Positions 18,312 through 25,366 of a DNA stretch of 64,000 nucleotides are shown here, piece after piece. Under the pieces are notes generated by a model. It saw nothing but the letters and a program-made list of their open reading frames with translations, did not search any database and was not told the origin of the DNA. This stretch comes from a virus. Position numbers and translations under genes: made by a program. The stretch lies in IMG/VR virus record IMGVR_UViG_3300043539_000897, positions 62,001 through 126,000 of that record; one strand, written 5' to 3'. Each line of letters opens with the position of its first letter. Positions within the stretch are counted from its first letter, which is position 1.

Positions 18312-18569
18312 ATGACAGTACAGTGTATTAAATGTAAAGAAGCAATCCCGGAAGGTCGATTGAAAGCACTTCCAAGTGCTACAACATGCGTTAGTTGTTC
18401 ATCATCTAAGATGAAAAGATCTATCACAATAACAAAAGGAGAGGGTGAAGATACTTTCAACGACTTAGTTATCATGGAAGCAGATCAGTATGACCAAGTC
18501 TTTGGAAAGAAAAATCAATCAACATCAAACTTTCGGGATGATGAATTGATAGACAATGACCAAGATTAA
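18312..18569 (+). CDS. DksA/TraR-type C4 zinc-finger protein
   Basis: An 85-residue protein. Residues 5-32 form the DksA/TraR zinc finger: CIKC, the family signature AIPEGRLKALPSATTC, and CVSC. It lacks the long coiled coil of DksA, so it resembles the small phage versions (about 70-85 residues). Such proteins can enter the RNA polymerase secondary channel or simply be zinc knuckles. First gene behind its own promoter; overlaps the HNH-like gene by 14 bases. Confidence 0.75.
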   Translation: MTVQCIKCKEAIPEGRLKALPSATTCVSCSSSKMKRSITITKGEGEDTFNDLVIMEADQYDQVFGKKNQSTSNFRDDELIDNDQD

Positions 18570-19188
18570 GTTTCTATCTAAGGATATGGTCTTATCGGCG
18601 ATGAGCCGAACTAGATCTAACCGAGCAGCTGCCCGGTATCTTTCAGTATCTTTTGTGCATTATAAAAAATATGCTAAACAATACAAGGATGAAGCACTAG
18701 GAATATCTCTATGGGAAAAGCATAAAAACCAATCCGGTACAGGCATTCCAAAGTTCTTAACAGGTAAATCAGATGAACCATCTTTATTGGATATCGTAGA
18801 AGGTAATGCATCACCGCATTCCTTTACACCGGCAAAGATAAAAGATCGAATGATCACTGAAGGTTACCTACTAGAGGAATGTTACAATTGCCATTTTAGT
18901 GAGAGGAGAGTCCTTGATTACAAAATGCCTCTCCTTATGCACTTTAAGGATGGTAATAAAAAGAACTACCGAGCAGAAAACTTAGACCTACTTTGCTACA
19001 ATTGCTTCTTCTTAACAGTAGGAGACGTATTTGAAAATAAACAAATACAAGGACTTGAAGATCACGTAACTATTTATAAGCAGGAAGAACCTAGCTGGGA
19101 ACTTGACGAATACCAACTTCAGAGATTAAAAGAGTTGGGATTGACAGATGAAGAACCGAAGCAGGATGATTTCATCAGCCGCTTATGA
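18556..19188 (+). CDS. HNH-like nuclease or DNA-binding protein
   Basis: A 210-residue protein. The N-terminus (SRTRSNRAAARYLSVSFVHY) reads as a helix-turn-helix. The middle has two CYNC knuckles, LLMHFKDGNKKNYRAENLDLL between them: the His and Asn of a degenerate HNH (treble-clef) site. This resembles homing or packaging-associated HNH proteins. Whether it still cuts DNA cannot be told from sequence. Confidence 0.6.
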   Translation: MTKIKFLSKDMVLSAMSRTRSNRAAARYLSVSFVHYKKYAKQYKDEALGISLWEKHKNQSGTGIPKFLTGKSDEPSLLDIVEGNASPHSFTPAKIKDRMITEGYLLEECYNCHFSERRVLDYKMPLLMHFKDGNKKNYRAENLDLLCYNCFFLTVGDVFENKQIQGLEDHVTIYKQEEPSWELDEYQLQRLKELGLTDEEPKQDDFISRL

Positions 19189-19340
19189 AGAAGACAAAGC
19201 ACGAAAAGATCCTAGAGAATAAGGAAAAAGAGAAGAGAAAGCATTTGGAGAGAATTGCAACCGAAATGCTCAAAGCAGATGAGAAAGCCACTCAGATGAA
19301 AAAATACACCCTAAAAAGAAATCCCCTTGATTTATTCTGA
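19185..19340 (+). CDS. 51-residue basic helical protein
   Basis: Too short to be seen by a 60-residue cutoff. ATG overlaps the upstream stop (ATGA). The translation MKKTKHEKILENKEKEKRK onward is a lysine/glutamate-rich helix ending YTLKRNPLDLF. The next gene starts 1 base after its stop, so it sits in a tight operon. Function unknown. Confidence 0.5.
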   Translation: MKKTKHEKILENKEKEKRKHLERIATEMLKADEKATQMKKYTLKRNPLDLF

Positions 19341-19341
19341 G

Positions 19342-19662
19342 ATGAGAACATATAAGGTTAAGTCTGAAGCAGATTTTATGGAAAGAGTTAAGCAAGGAGA
19401 TGCCAAGCTTGCCTCTATTATATGTACTGCAATTATAGCTAATCTAGATTGTACTAAGAAGCATGTGCATATTATCTCAGTAGAGATGGAAGATGAAGAA
19501 GAATTTTATGATTTAACTTGCAATCCTGAAGAATTTATCGTTACTTTAGAGAAGAATTTAAAAGTACTGGTAGATAATGAATTATACGAACAATGCCGGG
19601 AAGTAGTTGAAGCAATAAAACATTTAAAACAAAAAGAAATAAGTTATGAAAAATCTAATTAG
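19342..19662 (+). CDS. small acidic protein with DNELYEQC motif
   Basis: Start put at 19342, immediately after the upstream stop. A 106-residue acidic protein; the C-terminal helix pair (NELYEQCREVVEAIKHL) resembles those of the proteins at 17369 and 38422, suggesting a small paralogous family. Function not recognised. Confidence 0.6.
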   Translation: MRTYKVKSEADFMERVKQGDAKLASIICTAIIANLDCTKKHVHIISVEMEDEEEFYDLTCNPEEFIVTLEKNLKVLVDNELYEQCREVVEAIKHLKQKEISYEKSN

Positions 19663-19963
19663 TACAGAACAAAAAGACAAGTTGAAAGTTATCTTCAACC
19701 GATTTATGAACGTTGCAATTGTTACTGCAACCTTAATTGGAGGCTTTGGTCTCGGTTACTACTTCAATGAATTGAAGATGAAACCTAAAGCAGTTAATGA
19801 AACTATCTTGAATAAAGAAGTTCGAATCGCAATCGATTCAGAAGACAAATTGATTATGATGGATCGCAAGACTGGTAGCTATACTATTTATAGTGACTCA
19901 ATCGGACGAATTATCTTTAAGATGTATGCTTCTAAGATTGCTAGTCCGGTATCAACTAAATAA
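19646..19963 (+). CDS. single-pass membrane protein
   Basis: A 105-residue protein: a basic N-terminus, a transmembrane segment near residues 22-42 (VAIVTATLIGGFGLGYYF), then a soluble, beta-rich domain. It overlaps the gene before and lies 8 bases before a membrane-anchored lytic transglycosylase. It may be part of lysis or membrane remodelling; this is only positional inference. Confidence 0.6.
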   Translation: MKNLISTEQKDKLKVIFNRFMNVAIVTATLIGGFGLGYYFNELKMKPKAVNETILNKEVRIAIDSEDKLIMMDRKTGSYTIYSDSIGRIIFKMYASKIASPVSTK

Positions 19964-19971
19964 ACTAAAGG

Positions 19972-20499
19972 ATGTTTGCTAAAGTAAGAAACTGGTATTT
20001 AATTATTCTCTTGGGAGTTATTGGGTTGATGTATATTAACTTCAATCAACGCCTGGATTACTTTGAAGAACGTTTAGATTTAGCTAACGGAACTATCTCA
20101 CTCCAGATGTATGAGTCGATTGAGCACTGGAGTGATAGTTTAAAGATACCGAAGCATATTGCATACAACGTTGCTTACTTAGAGACTAGATACCAAGGTC
20201 CTTTTGATTTTGATTATAACCCATACCAGACCTCATTCGCAGGTGCTGTTGGTCCGATGCAGATTATTACTCGATGGGCTAGGCCTTATGTTAGGAAGCG
20301 ATTGAGTGAGAAAGAATTAAAGACTAATATTGATTTGAATGTTAAGATCAGTATGCAGATGCTCCGTAAGTGGTACTCAATGCATGGTGATTGGATGTTA
20401 GCATGCGGTGCTTATAACTCCGGCCGACCTATCAGAAACGGTTACGCTCAGTACGCAGCATCAAATAAGGACTATAAAAATAAATGGATTAAAATATGA
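19972..20499 (+). CDS. membrane-anchored lytic transglycosylase
   Basis: A 175-residue SLT-fold protein that cuts peptidoglycan. Residues 8-22 (WYLIILLGVIGLMYI) are an N-terminal membrane anchor or signal-anchor. The catalytic Glu is E71 in AYLETRYQG; the fold motifs GAVGPMQI (91-98) and GAYNSG (146-151) follow. It is a candidate endolysin, or a virion- or infection-stage muralytic enzyme, because it carries a membrane anchor. Upstream of it is a second small membrane protein. Confidence 0.85.
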   Translation: MFAKVRNWYLIILLGVIGLMYINFNQRLDYFEERLDLANGTISLQMYESIEHWSDSLKIPKHIAYNVAYLETRYQGPFDFDYNPYQTSFAGAVGPMQIITRWARPYVRKRLSEKELKTNIDLNVKISMQMLRKWYSMHGDWMLACGAYNSGRPIRNGYAQYAASNKDYKNKWIKI

Positions 20500-20615
20500 G
20501 CAAAACATCAAACCACCAAAAGCTACACGTTTTGAAAACATGGTTAGACTCCTTTAAGACAAGGAAGCCAAAGCCTGTGATGAAAAAGACCTACGTAGCT
20601 TATGAAGAAGATTAA
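20496..20615 (+). CDS. 39-residue basic protein
   Basis: ATG overlaps the transglycosylase stop (ATATGA). The translation starts MSKTSNHQKLHVLKTW and ends VAYEED, where the next gene begins inside it. Very short and basic; real status depends only on the chain of overlaps. Confidence 0.4.
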   Translation: MSKTSNHQKLHVLKTWLDSFKTRKPKPVMKKTYVAYEED

Positions 20616-20808
20616 GAAAACACCTCAAGAGCACCCTGAAGAGATTGAAAGCTTCAGTCATGTATTTGAATCAATGGAAGACGAACTGCTGGTAGAGATG
20701 GCTCTCATTTACCCTCAACAGCTGCGTGACTTATGTGTATTCCTTTGCTTAGATTACCAGATGGCAGAGGAAGAAATGCAGTTTAAATCAGTTCGTTATA
20801 AAAACTAA
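20602..20808 (+). CDS. hypothetical acidic protein
   Basis: A 68-residue acidic protein (EHPEEIESFSHVFESMED) starting within the end of the preceding small gene. It has two predicted helices and Cys residues (LRDLCVFLCLDYQ). No known domain. Confidence 0.5.
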   Translation: MKKIKKTPQEHPEEIESFSHVFESMEDELLVEMALIYPQQLRDLCVFLCLDYQMAEEEMQFKSVRYKN

Positions 20809-20812
20809 AGTT

Positions 20813-21019
20813 ATGACATTAAAGGAAAAATATAAACTAGGTAGAAAATTTGCAAAAGAAGGTAACATTGCACAAGCAGATAGAATGTTTGATTTATGTA
20901 TTGTTCACCTATCGAAAGAAACCATAAACGGACTCCAGGAGATTGAAGGAATAAGAATAGATCTTTGGAAGACTAGAGTTTGGACTGCAGTAGAAAAAGC
21001 TGGCTTACTCCCAGATTAA
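20813..21019 (+). CDS. hypothetical small helical protein
   Basis: A 68-residue protein starting 4 bases after the previous stop, with TAAAGTTATG as leader. GRKFAKEGNIAQADRMFDLC reads like one TPR-like helix pair. Its last codons overlap the next promoter. Function unknown. Confidence 0.5.
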   Translation: MTLKEKYKLGRKFAKEGNIAQADRMFDLCIVHLSKETINGLQEIEGIRIDLWKTRVWTAVEKAGLLPD

Positions 21020-21033
21020 TTCGTATCTTTAGG
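21001..21033 (+). promoter_or_regulatory. promoter for a leaderless gene
   Basis: TGG at 21001, 20 bases, then TATCTTTAGG, with CATG following so that ATG (21035) lies at the predicted transcription start. The -33 has TGG in place of TTG; the rest matches the region-5 promoters exactly (TTCGTATCTTTAGG). Confidence 0.65.
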
Positions 21034-21034
21034 C

Positions 21035-21361
21035 ATGGGAGAAAAAAGAGGCAATACTGGTAAATTAGAATTTGATTTTAATACCGCATGGGCACATGAA
21101 ATTCAAATGAATAACGGTAAGTGGTACCGAGCATTAGATATTGATTTCAGATCGTTTAATGGACCGAGAAGAATCTCTGGCCCGAAAGGGATAGCATTAG
21201 GAGAGCATTTAGGTAGCGAGACTTTCGAGTATAATGGTCCTGTATACTTCTATAAGACTAATATCCGCTGTAATCCTCACGAGCATGAGAAAGGTAAGAT
21301 CATCTACCAAGGAGGAGAGACTAGAGTAGAAGCAGAAAGAACTTCCGTTGCTGGATTATAA
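21035..21361 (+). CDS. hypothetical protein with predicted beta fold
   Basis: A 108-residue protein, beta-rich with many aromatic and Gly residues (NGKWYRALDIDFRSFNG, YNGPVYFYKTNIRCNP). It appears to be translated from a leaderless message. It sits directly upstream of the base-modification module but has no recognisable domain, so a role there is not supported. Confidence 0.6.
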   Translation: MGEKRGNTGKLEFDFNTAWAHEIQMNNGKWYRALDIDFRSFNGPRRISGPKGIALGEHLGSETFEYNGPVYFYKTNIRCNPHEHEKGKIIYQGGETRVEAERTSVAGL

Positions 21362-21362
21362 G

Positions 21363-21396
21363 TTGCATACTAAAACAAAAGTTACTATATTATATT
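21363..21396 (+). promoter_or_regulatory. promoter of the base-modification module
   Basis: TTG at 21363-21365, 20 bases, then TATATTATATT, ATG at 21398. It would start a message for folE, the DpdA-like and the formyltransferase genes. Confidence 0.6.
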
Positions 21397-21397
21397 T

Positions 21398-22075
21398 ATG
21401 GATTTAAAAGAATTTTCAGACGGTCTTGAATTAGCGAGCATGGGCTTTGCTAACGGCAAGGCACCCGGTTATCCGTTCACCGAAAAAGAGAAATGGAAGA
21501 TGGTTGATAAGGCAGCAGATGCTTACGGAAAGTTTCTAGATGCATTAGGTTGTGATTGGAAGAATGATCCTAACTCTTCTGATACTCCTCGCAGGGTAGC
21601 AAAAGCATACGTATTCGATTTATGGAAAGGACGTTACGATATGATGGATAACGTTACTGCATTTCCTTCAGATGGATACGACGGAATGGTATTTGAAGGC
21701 AATATTCCAATTACCTCTATGTGTTCTCATCATCACCAAACAATCCAAGGCCGGGTTCATATCGGTTACATTCCTTCTCCAGAAGGTAAGGTTGTCGGTT
21801 TATCAAAGCTAAATAGGATTGTTGAATACTTCGGAAGAAGAGGAACAATCCAAGAACAATATACAGTTGCAGTCCATAACGCAGTGAATAAGATTTGTGA
21901 AGGTAATCAGGGAGTAGCTGTAATGGTCGAAGCAACCCACAATTGCGTATCTTGCAGAGGAGTAAAGCATGCAGGAGCTTCTATGAAAACTTCAAAGTTA
22001 TCAGGATGCTTCATGATGGAAGATTCAGCAAGAGCAGAGTTTTACGAATTCGTTAAAGGATATAGCTGCAAGTAA
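21398..22075 (+). CDS. folE: GTP cyclohydrolase I (preQ0 pathway)
   Basis: A 225-residue enzyme that turns GTP into dihydroneopterin triphosphate, the first step to 7-cyano-7-deazaguanine (preQ0) as well as folate. The zinc and active-site residues are visible: C109 and H112 in MCSHHHQT, and Cys in HNCVSCRGVKHAG (C183, C186). SKLNRIVEYFGRRGTIQEQ (136-154) is the family's conserved helix. Because it is followed at once by a transglycosylase and a formyltransferase and then QueF, its role here is most likely preQ0 supply. QueD, QueE and QueC are not in the window and may lie elsewhere or in the host. Confidence 0.93.
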   Translation: MDLKEFSDGLELASMGFANGKAPGYPFTEKEKWKMVDKAADAYGKFLDALGCDWKNDPNSSDTPRRVAKAYVFDLWKGRYDMMDNVTAFPSDGYDGMVFEGNIPITSMCSHHHQTIQGRVHIGYIPSPEGKVVGLSKLNRIVEYFGRRGTIQEQYTVAVHNAVNKICEGNQGVAVMVEATHNCVSCRGVKHAGASMKTSKLSGCFMMEDSARAEFYEFVKGYSCK

Positions 22076-22866
22076 TGATTAAGATAGCGCACGAATCTCC
22101 TATCGATTTATTCTCTTACGTTCAAACTAAGACTGATTACGATTACTGCTTAGTTCATTTGTTAGAGGAGAGTGAAGCCTATAAAGAAGCCTTTGTTGAA
22201 GCCTGTAAAGAACGAGAAGTTATTTTAGATAATTCAATCTTTGAATTAGGAGAGGCTTTTGATATGAAGAAGTTCTTCGAATGGAATAATAAGCTTGAGC
22301 CTACCTGGTACATCATCCCAGATGCTTTAGAGGATGCAAAGACAACAATCTTTAATGCTTACGTATGGAATCAGTTTCATAGACCAACCGCTAAGGGTAA
22401 AAGTATTGCAGTAGTTCAAGGAAAGACTTATGAGGAGATCGTGGAATGCTATCAGACTTTAGATGACAAGCTGGATGTTGATATGATTGCAATCTCTTTT
22501 GATTATTCTCTCTATGAAAAAATAGTTCCTAATCCGAACAAGCTTGTAAGCTGGATGCTAGGAAGAGTTGCTTTGCTAGGCAGATTAGAGAAGGACGGTA
22601 TTATTAATAAGCAAAAGCCTCACCACTTACTCGGTTGTGCATTACCTCAAGAAGGTCAGTTCTACAAAGGATATGATTGGATTTACTCAATGGATACTTC
22701 TAACCCAGTAGTACATGCTATTAAAGGAATTCCTTATCCTCACTCCGGGCTTAAGACAAAAGAGTCTCAGAAGCTATTTGAATTAATTAACTACCCGGCA
22801 GACCAAATCAGCAAGCATAACTTAGATTGGAATATTGACGTCTTTAAAGCATGGTGGAATGGGTAA
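22075..22866 (+). CDS. dpdA: DpdA-like DNA guanine transglycosylase
   Basis: A 263-residue TIM-barrel protein resembling tRNA-guanine transglycosylases. LDNSIFELG at 51-59 carries an Asp (D52) where TGT has its catalytic DSGG loop; IAVVQGKTYEEI at 111-122 matches the TGT QG loop; HHLLGCALPQE at 183-193 and YSMDTSNP at 204-211 carry the second Asp (D207). The zinc-binding C-terminus of tRNA TGTs is missing, as in the short phage DpdA proteins that put 7-deazaguanines into DNA. ATG overlaps the folE stop. Substrate inferred: preQ0 or preQ1 exchanged for guanine in the phage DNA. Confidence 0.8.
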   Translation: MIKIAHESPIDLFSYVQTKTDYDYCLVHLLEESEAYKEAFVEACKEREVILDNSIFELGEAFDMKKFFEWNNKLEPTWYIIPDALEDAKTTIFNAYVWNQFHRPTAKGKSIAVVQGKTYEEIVECYQTLDDKLDVDMIAISFDYSLYEKIVPNPNKLVSWMLGRVALLGRLEKDGIINKQKPHHLLGCALPQEGQFYKGYDWIYSMDTSNPVVHAIKGIPYPHSGLKTKESQKLFELINYPADQISKHNLDWNIDVFKAWWNG

Positions 22867-23404
22867 GTGGATTGCATTCTTCTCTCAGACTGGCAACGAG
22901 ATTGCTGAAGTAAGTAATCATTTAGATCGATGGCCTGATGTTATTATTACCAATGAAAGACCGGCCCGGTTAAGGAAAATAAACCAAGAGGTGCTCTCTA
23001 AAAATATTATAACATTACCGAACCAACCAACCGTAGAAGACTACCGTAGCGTCTTAGCAGAAGCAATCGGTATTGATACATACGTGATCACCTTACATGG
23101 ATGGTTAAGAGTAATACCTACAGAAGTGATTGAAGAGTATTCAACTATCTACAATGGACATCCTGGTTTGATCACTAAATACCCTGAACTGAAAGGAAAA
23201 GATCCTCAGATGAAAGCCTGGAATCTAGATTTGAGTAGTTCCGGCTGTGTAATTCATCAAGTAACAGCAGGAGTGGATGATGGTCCGGTAGTTAGATCTC
23301 AGCAGATAAGCATCAGGAACCTTACAATGGATGAAATGTTTCAGAAGCTGCATAACATCTCAGTCGATATGTGGGTAAACTTTCTTAAAAGACATTGGCT
23401 TTAA
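22859..23404 (+). CDS. DpdN-like formyltransferase (putative preQ1-DNA formylation)
   Basis: Start at 22859, in an ATGGGTAA overlap with the transglycosylase gene; upstream in-frame Met codons lie inside that gene. The 181-residue protein has the formyl-THF transferase core of PurN/Fmt: NGHPGLITKYPELKG near 99-113 (catalytic Asn and His) and SGCVIHQVTAGVDDGPVV near 128-145 (catalytic Asp). PurN itself would be about 210 residues and GAR-specific. Its coupling to a DpdA-like gene instead fits DpdN, the enzyme predicted to formylate the aminomethyl group of preQ1 in DNA. PurN-like function in nucleotide synthesis is the alternative. Confidence 0.75.
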   Translation: MGKWIAFFSQTGNEIAEVSNHLDRWPDVIITNERPARLRKINQEVLSKNIITLPNQPTVEDYRSVLAEAIGIDTYVITLHGWLRVIPTEVIEEYSTIYNGHPGLITKYPELKGKDPQMKAWNLDLSSSGCVIHQVTAGVDDGPVVRSQQISIRNLTMDEMFQKLHNISVDMWVNFLKRHWL

Positions 23405-23428
23405 TCAAATTAACTTCGTATATTAATA
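23395..23428 (+). promoter_or_regulatory. candidate promoter
   Basis: TTG at 23395-23397, 21 bases, then TATATTAATAC, ATG at 23432. The TTCGTATATTAA core matches the sigma-gene promoter at 25332. Confidence 0.5.
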
Positions 23429-23431
23429 CTA

Positions 23432-23968
23432 ATGAGAATATCATTTACAGGAGCTCAATCAACAGGTAAGACTACTCTACTAGAAGCAATTAAGCAGAAC
23501 GAGGAGTTCAGGTACAAATACGAATTCATCGACGAGATTACCCGCCGGATGGTTAAGAAGGGTTTGAAGATAAACGAAGCAGGAGGTAATACTACCCAGC
23601 TTCTAATTATGAATGAGCATATTAAGAATACTCTGTATACTGATGCTATTATGGATAGATGTGTCATCGACGGAGTAGTTTATACTCATTGGTTATACCA
23701 GCAAGGTAGTGTTGAGAAGTGGGTATGGGAATACTCTATGAACGTATTCAATCATTACAAGGATCGCTATGATTATATCTTCTATCTAAAGCCTGAATTC
23801 GATATCGTAGACGATGGAACCAGGAGCACTAATACTCAATTCAGAGATGATATAGTAGACTTATTTGAACGATACATTAAGCATATAAAAGTTCCTGTAG
23901 TATACCTAACAGGATCAGTAGAAGAAAGATTAGAAAAATTTTATACAACAATAAAGAATCATGGATAA
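23432..23968 (+). CDS. P-loop kinase-like ATPase (AAA_28/NadR-like)
   Basis: A 178-residue protein. The Walker A motif GAQSTGKTT is at residues 7-15; EFIDEITRRM and MDRCVIDGVVYTHWL resemble the NadR/AAA_28 phosphate-acceptor loops and Walker B. RSTNTQFRDDIVDLF has a possible lid Arg. The family includes nucleoside and nicotinamide riboside kinases. Set between the formyltransferase and QueF, it could phosphorylate a modified nucleoside or support nucleotide supply. ATG of queF lies inside its end. Confidence 0.7.
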   Translation: MRISFTGAQSTGKTTLLEAIKQNEEFRYKYEFIDEITRRMVKKGLKINEAGGNTTQLLIMNEHIKNTLYTDAIMDRCVIDGVVYTHWLYQQGSVEKWVWEYSMNVFNHYKDRYDYIFYLKPEFDIVDDGTRSTNTQFRDDIVDLFERYIKHIKVPVVYLTGSVEERLEKFYTTIKNHG

Positions 23969-24884
23969 TAATCAAAATACAGTAATTGAAATTGCCGGCA
24001 AACACCTTGGTAAGGTAGGCGGTGAGGGTTACAAGTCAACGTATGCTCCTGAGCTTCTCGTTGCAGTACCTCGCTACTACAACCGAGAGAGTTACAGCAT
24101 TAAAGAAGGTGACCTACCCTTTGTAGGCGGTGATGTTTGGAATGCTTATGAAGTATCAGCAATCACAGAGAATGGACGTCCGGTAAACGGAATGATGAAG
24201 ATCTACTGTCCGGCAGATAGTCCTGCTCACGTAGAGTCTAAGTCAATCAAGCTTTACTTGAACTCCTTTAACATGACCCGTTTGGGTTCTACAGCACACG
24301 AATGTGTTAACTTAGTTGAGCAGATGGTCACTAAAGATCTATCTAAACTATTACAGACAGAAGTTGAAGTTAAGTTCTTTACGAACGAGTTTACTCCTGA
24401 GGTAGAGTTTGGAACAGATTACATACACCTTGACCAGGCAGTTAATTTAGACGAAGAAACTTTCGATACATTCCATTCAGATGCTAGTCAGTTGCAATCA
24501 ATGGAAGTAGCTCCTAATGAGGTAGCAGTTACGACTAAGATAACTTCAAACCTTTTGAGAAGTAACTGTAGGGTAACCAACCAACCAGACTGGGGTGATG
24601 TTTATATCGAGATTGAGACTACCGGAACAAATGCTCCTGATTTCAAATCGTTAGCAAAGTACATCGTATCTCATAGAGAGGTGTCTCATTTCCACGAAGA
24701 GATTTGTGAGATGATGTTTATGCATTTAACAGAAGCTTATCAACCTTCTCGTTTGATGGTAGCTTGTTTGTATACCCGTAGAGGAGGATTGGATATTAAT
24801 CCTATCAGAGCAACTCATACAGATATGATCCCAACAATGTTCACAGATGTAAATTACAGAAACAAAAAAACACTTAGACAATAA
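23961..24884 (+). CDS. queF: preQ0 reductase QueF (long form)
   Basis: A 307-residue NADPH-dependent nitrile reductase that converts preQ0 to preQ1. It is the long, two-domain type (E. coli QueF 282 residues): VESKSIKLYLNSFN at 91-104 in the first T-fold, and SNCRVTNQPDWGDVYI at 201-216 with the catalytic Cys C203 and Asp D210 in the second. HFHEE (243-247) and ACLYTRRGGLDINPIR (near 268-283) bind substrate. With FolE, DpdA-like and the formyltransferase this gives a chain from GTP to a formylated preQ1 base in DNA. Strong call. Confidence 0.94.
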   Translation: MDNNQNTVIEIAGKHLGKVGGEGYKSTYAPELLVAVPRYYNRESYSIKEGDLPFVGGDVWNAYEVSAITENGRPVNGMMKIYCPADSPAHVESKSIKLYLNSFNMTRLGSTAHECVNLVEQMVTKDLSKLLQTEVEVKFFTNEFTPEVEFGTDYIHLDQAVNLDEETFDTFHSDASQLQSMEVAPNEVAVTTKITSNLLRSNCRVTNQPDWGDVYIEIETTGTNAPDFKSLAKYIVSHREVSHFHEEICEMMFMHLTEAYQPSRLMVACLYTRRGGLDINPIRATHTDMIPTMFTDVNYRNKKTLRQ

Positions 24885-24885
24885 T

Positions 24886-25242
24886 ATGACAAACGTACTC
24901 GTACTCGGTATCGTAGGCGCATTTATCATTTTGGTAATCGCTGCCTACCTTCAGTCAAGAAAAACTCGTCAAGAGTTAATCGCTGAAATGGAAGAAGAAA
25001 TTCTTCGTCAAAAAGCTCCCGTAGCAAAACCTGCTCCGGTCGTAGCTAAAGTTAAACCTGCAGTAGTAGCTGTAAAAGAGATTCCTGCAGTAGTAGAAGC
25101 ATTAGCAGCTAAAGCAGTAGTACAGGAAATGGCTGCAGTTAAAGCAGCAGTACAGGAGATGGTAACAACTCAAGAAGCCCCTGCTGTGAAACCAAAAGCA
25201 AAGCGTAAGCGTCCGGCTAAGAAAAAACCAGCGCAAGATTAA
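24886..25242 (+). CDS. membrane-anchored Ala/Pro/Lys-rich protein
   Basis: A 118-residue protein. Residues 3-23 are a transmembrane segment (NVLVLGIVGAFIILVIAAYL), followed by a short charged helix, then low-complexity repeats of Ala, Val, Pro and Lys (VAKPAPVVAKVKPAVVAVK) and a basic tail (KAKRKRPAKKKPAQD). It may be a spanin-like or nucleic-acid-tethering membrane protein. The repeats are direct 5-9 residue units (VQEMAAVKAAVQEM). Two bases separate it from queF. Confidence 0.65.
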   Translation: MTNVLVLGIVGAFIILVIAAYLQSRKTRQELIAEMEEEILRQKAPVAKPAPVVAKVKPAVVAVKEIPAVVEALAAKAVVQEMAAVKAAVQEMVTTQEAPAVKPKAKRKRPAKKKPAQD

Positions 25243-25305
25243 AAAGAAGATCGCGCGAATTCTCAAGAACTTCCCCACACGGGGAGAAGATATGAGTAAG
25301 AGTAA

Positions 25306-25330
25306 GGGGCCTACGGGCCCCATTCTTTTA
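25306..25330 (+). terminator. terminator after the modification module
   Basis: GGGGCC (25306-25311), TACG loop, GGCCCC (25316-25321), then ATTCTTTTA. A UNCG-type tetraloop with a T-rich tail. A second weaker hairpin (TCCCC ACAC GGGGA, 25272-25285) precedes it. Confidence 0.8.
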
Positions 25331-25331
25331 G

Positions 25332-25364
25332 TTGTTTAGTTGAAATATGATTCGTATATTAAGT
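25332..25364 (+). promoter_or_regulatory. promoter of the ECF sigma gene
   Basis: TTG at 25332-25334, 20 bases, TATATTAAGT, ATG at 25367. The start codon is 12 bases after the -7 box, so the message is nearly leaderless. Confidence 0.6.
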
Positions 25365-25366
25365 AG

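Noticed and set aside
22835-22858. Upstream start for the formyltransferase
   Set aside because: The extra 8 residues lie in the transglycosylase gene; the ATG at 22859 gives the family's normal N-terminus (GKWIAFFSQTG).
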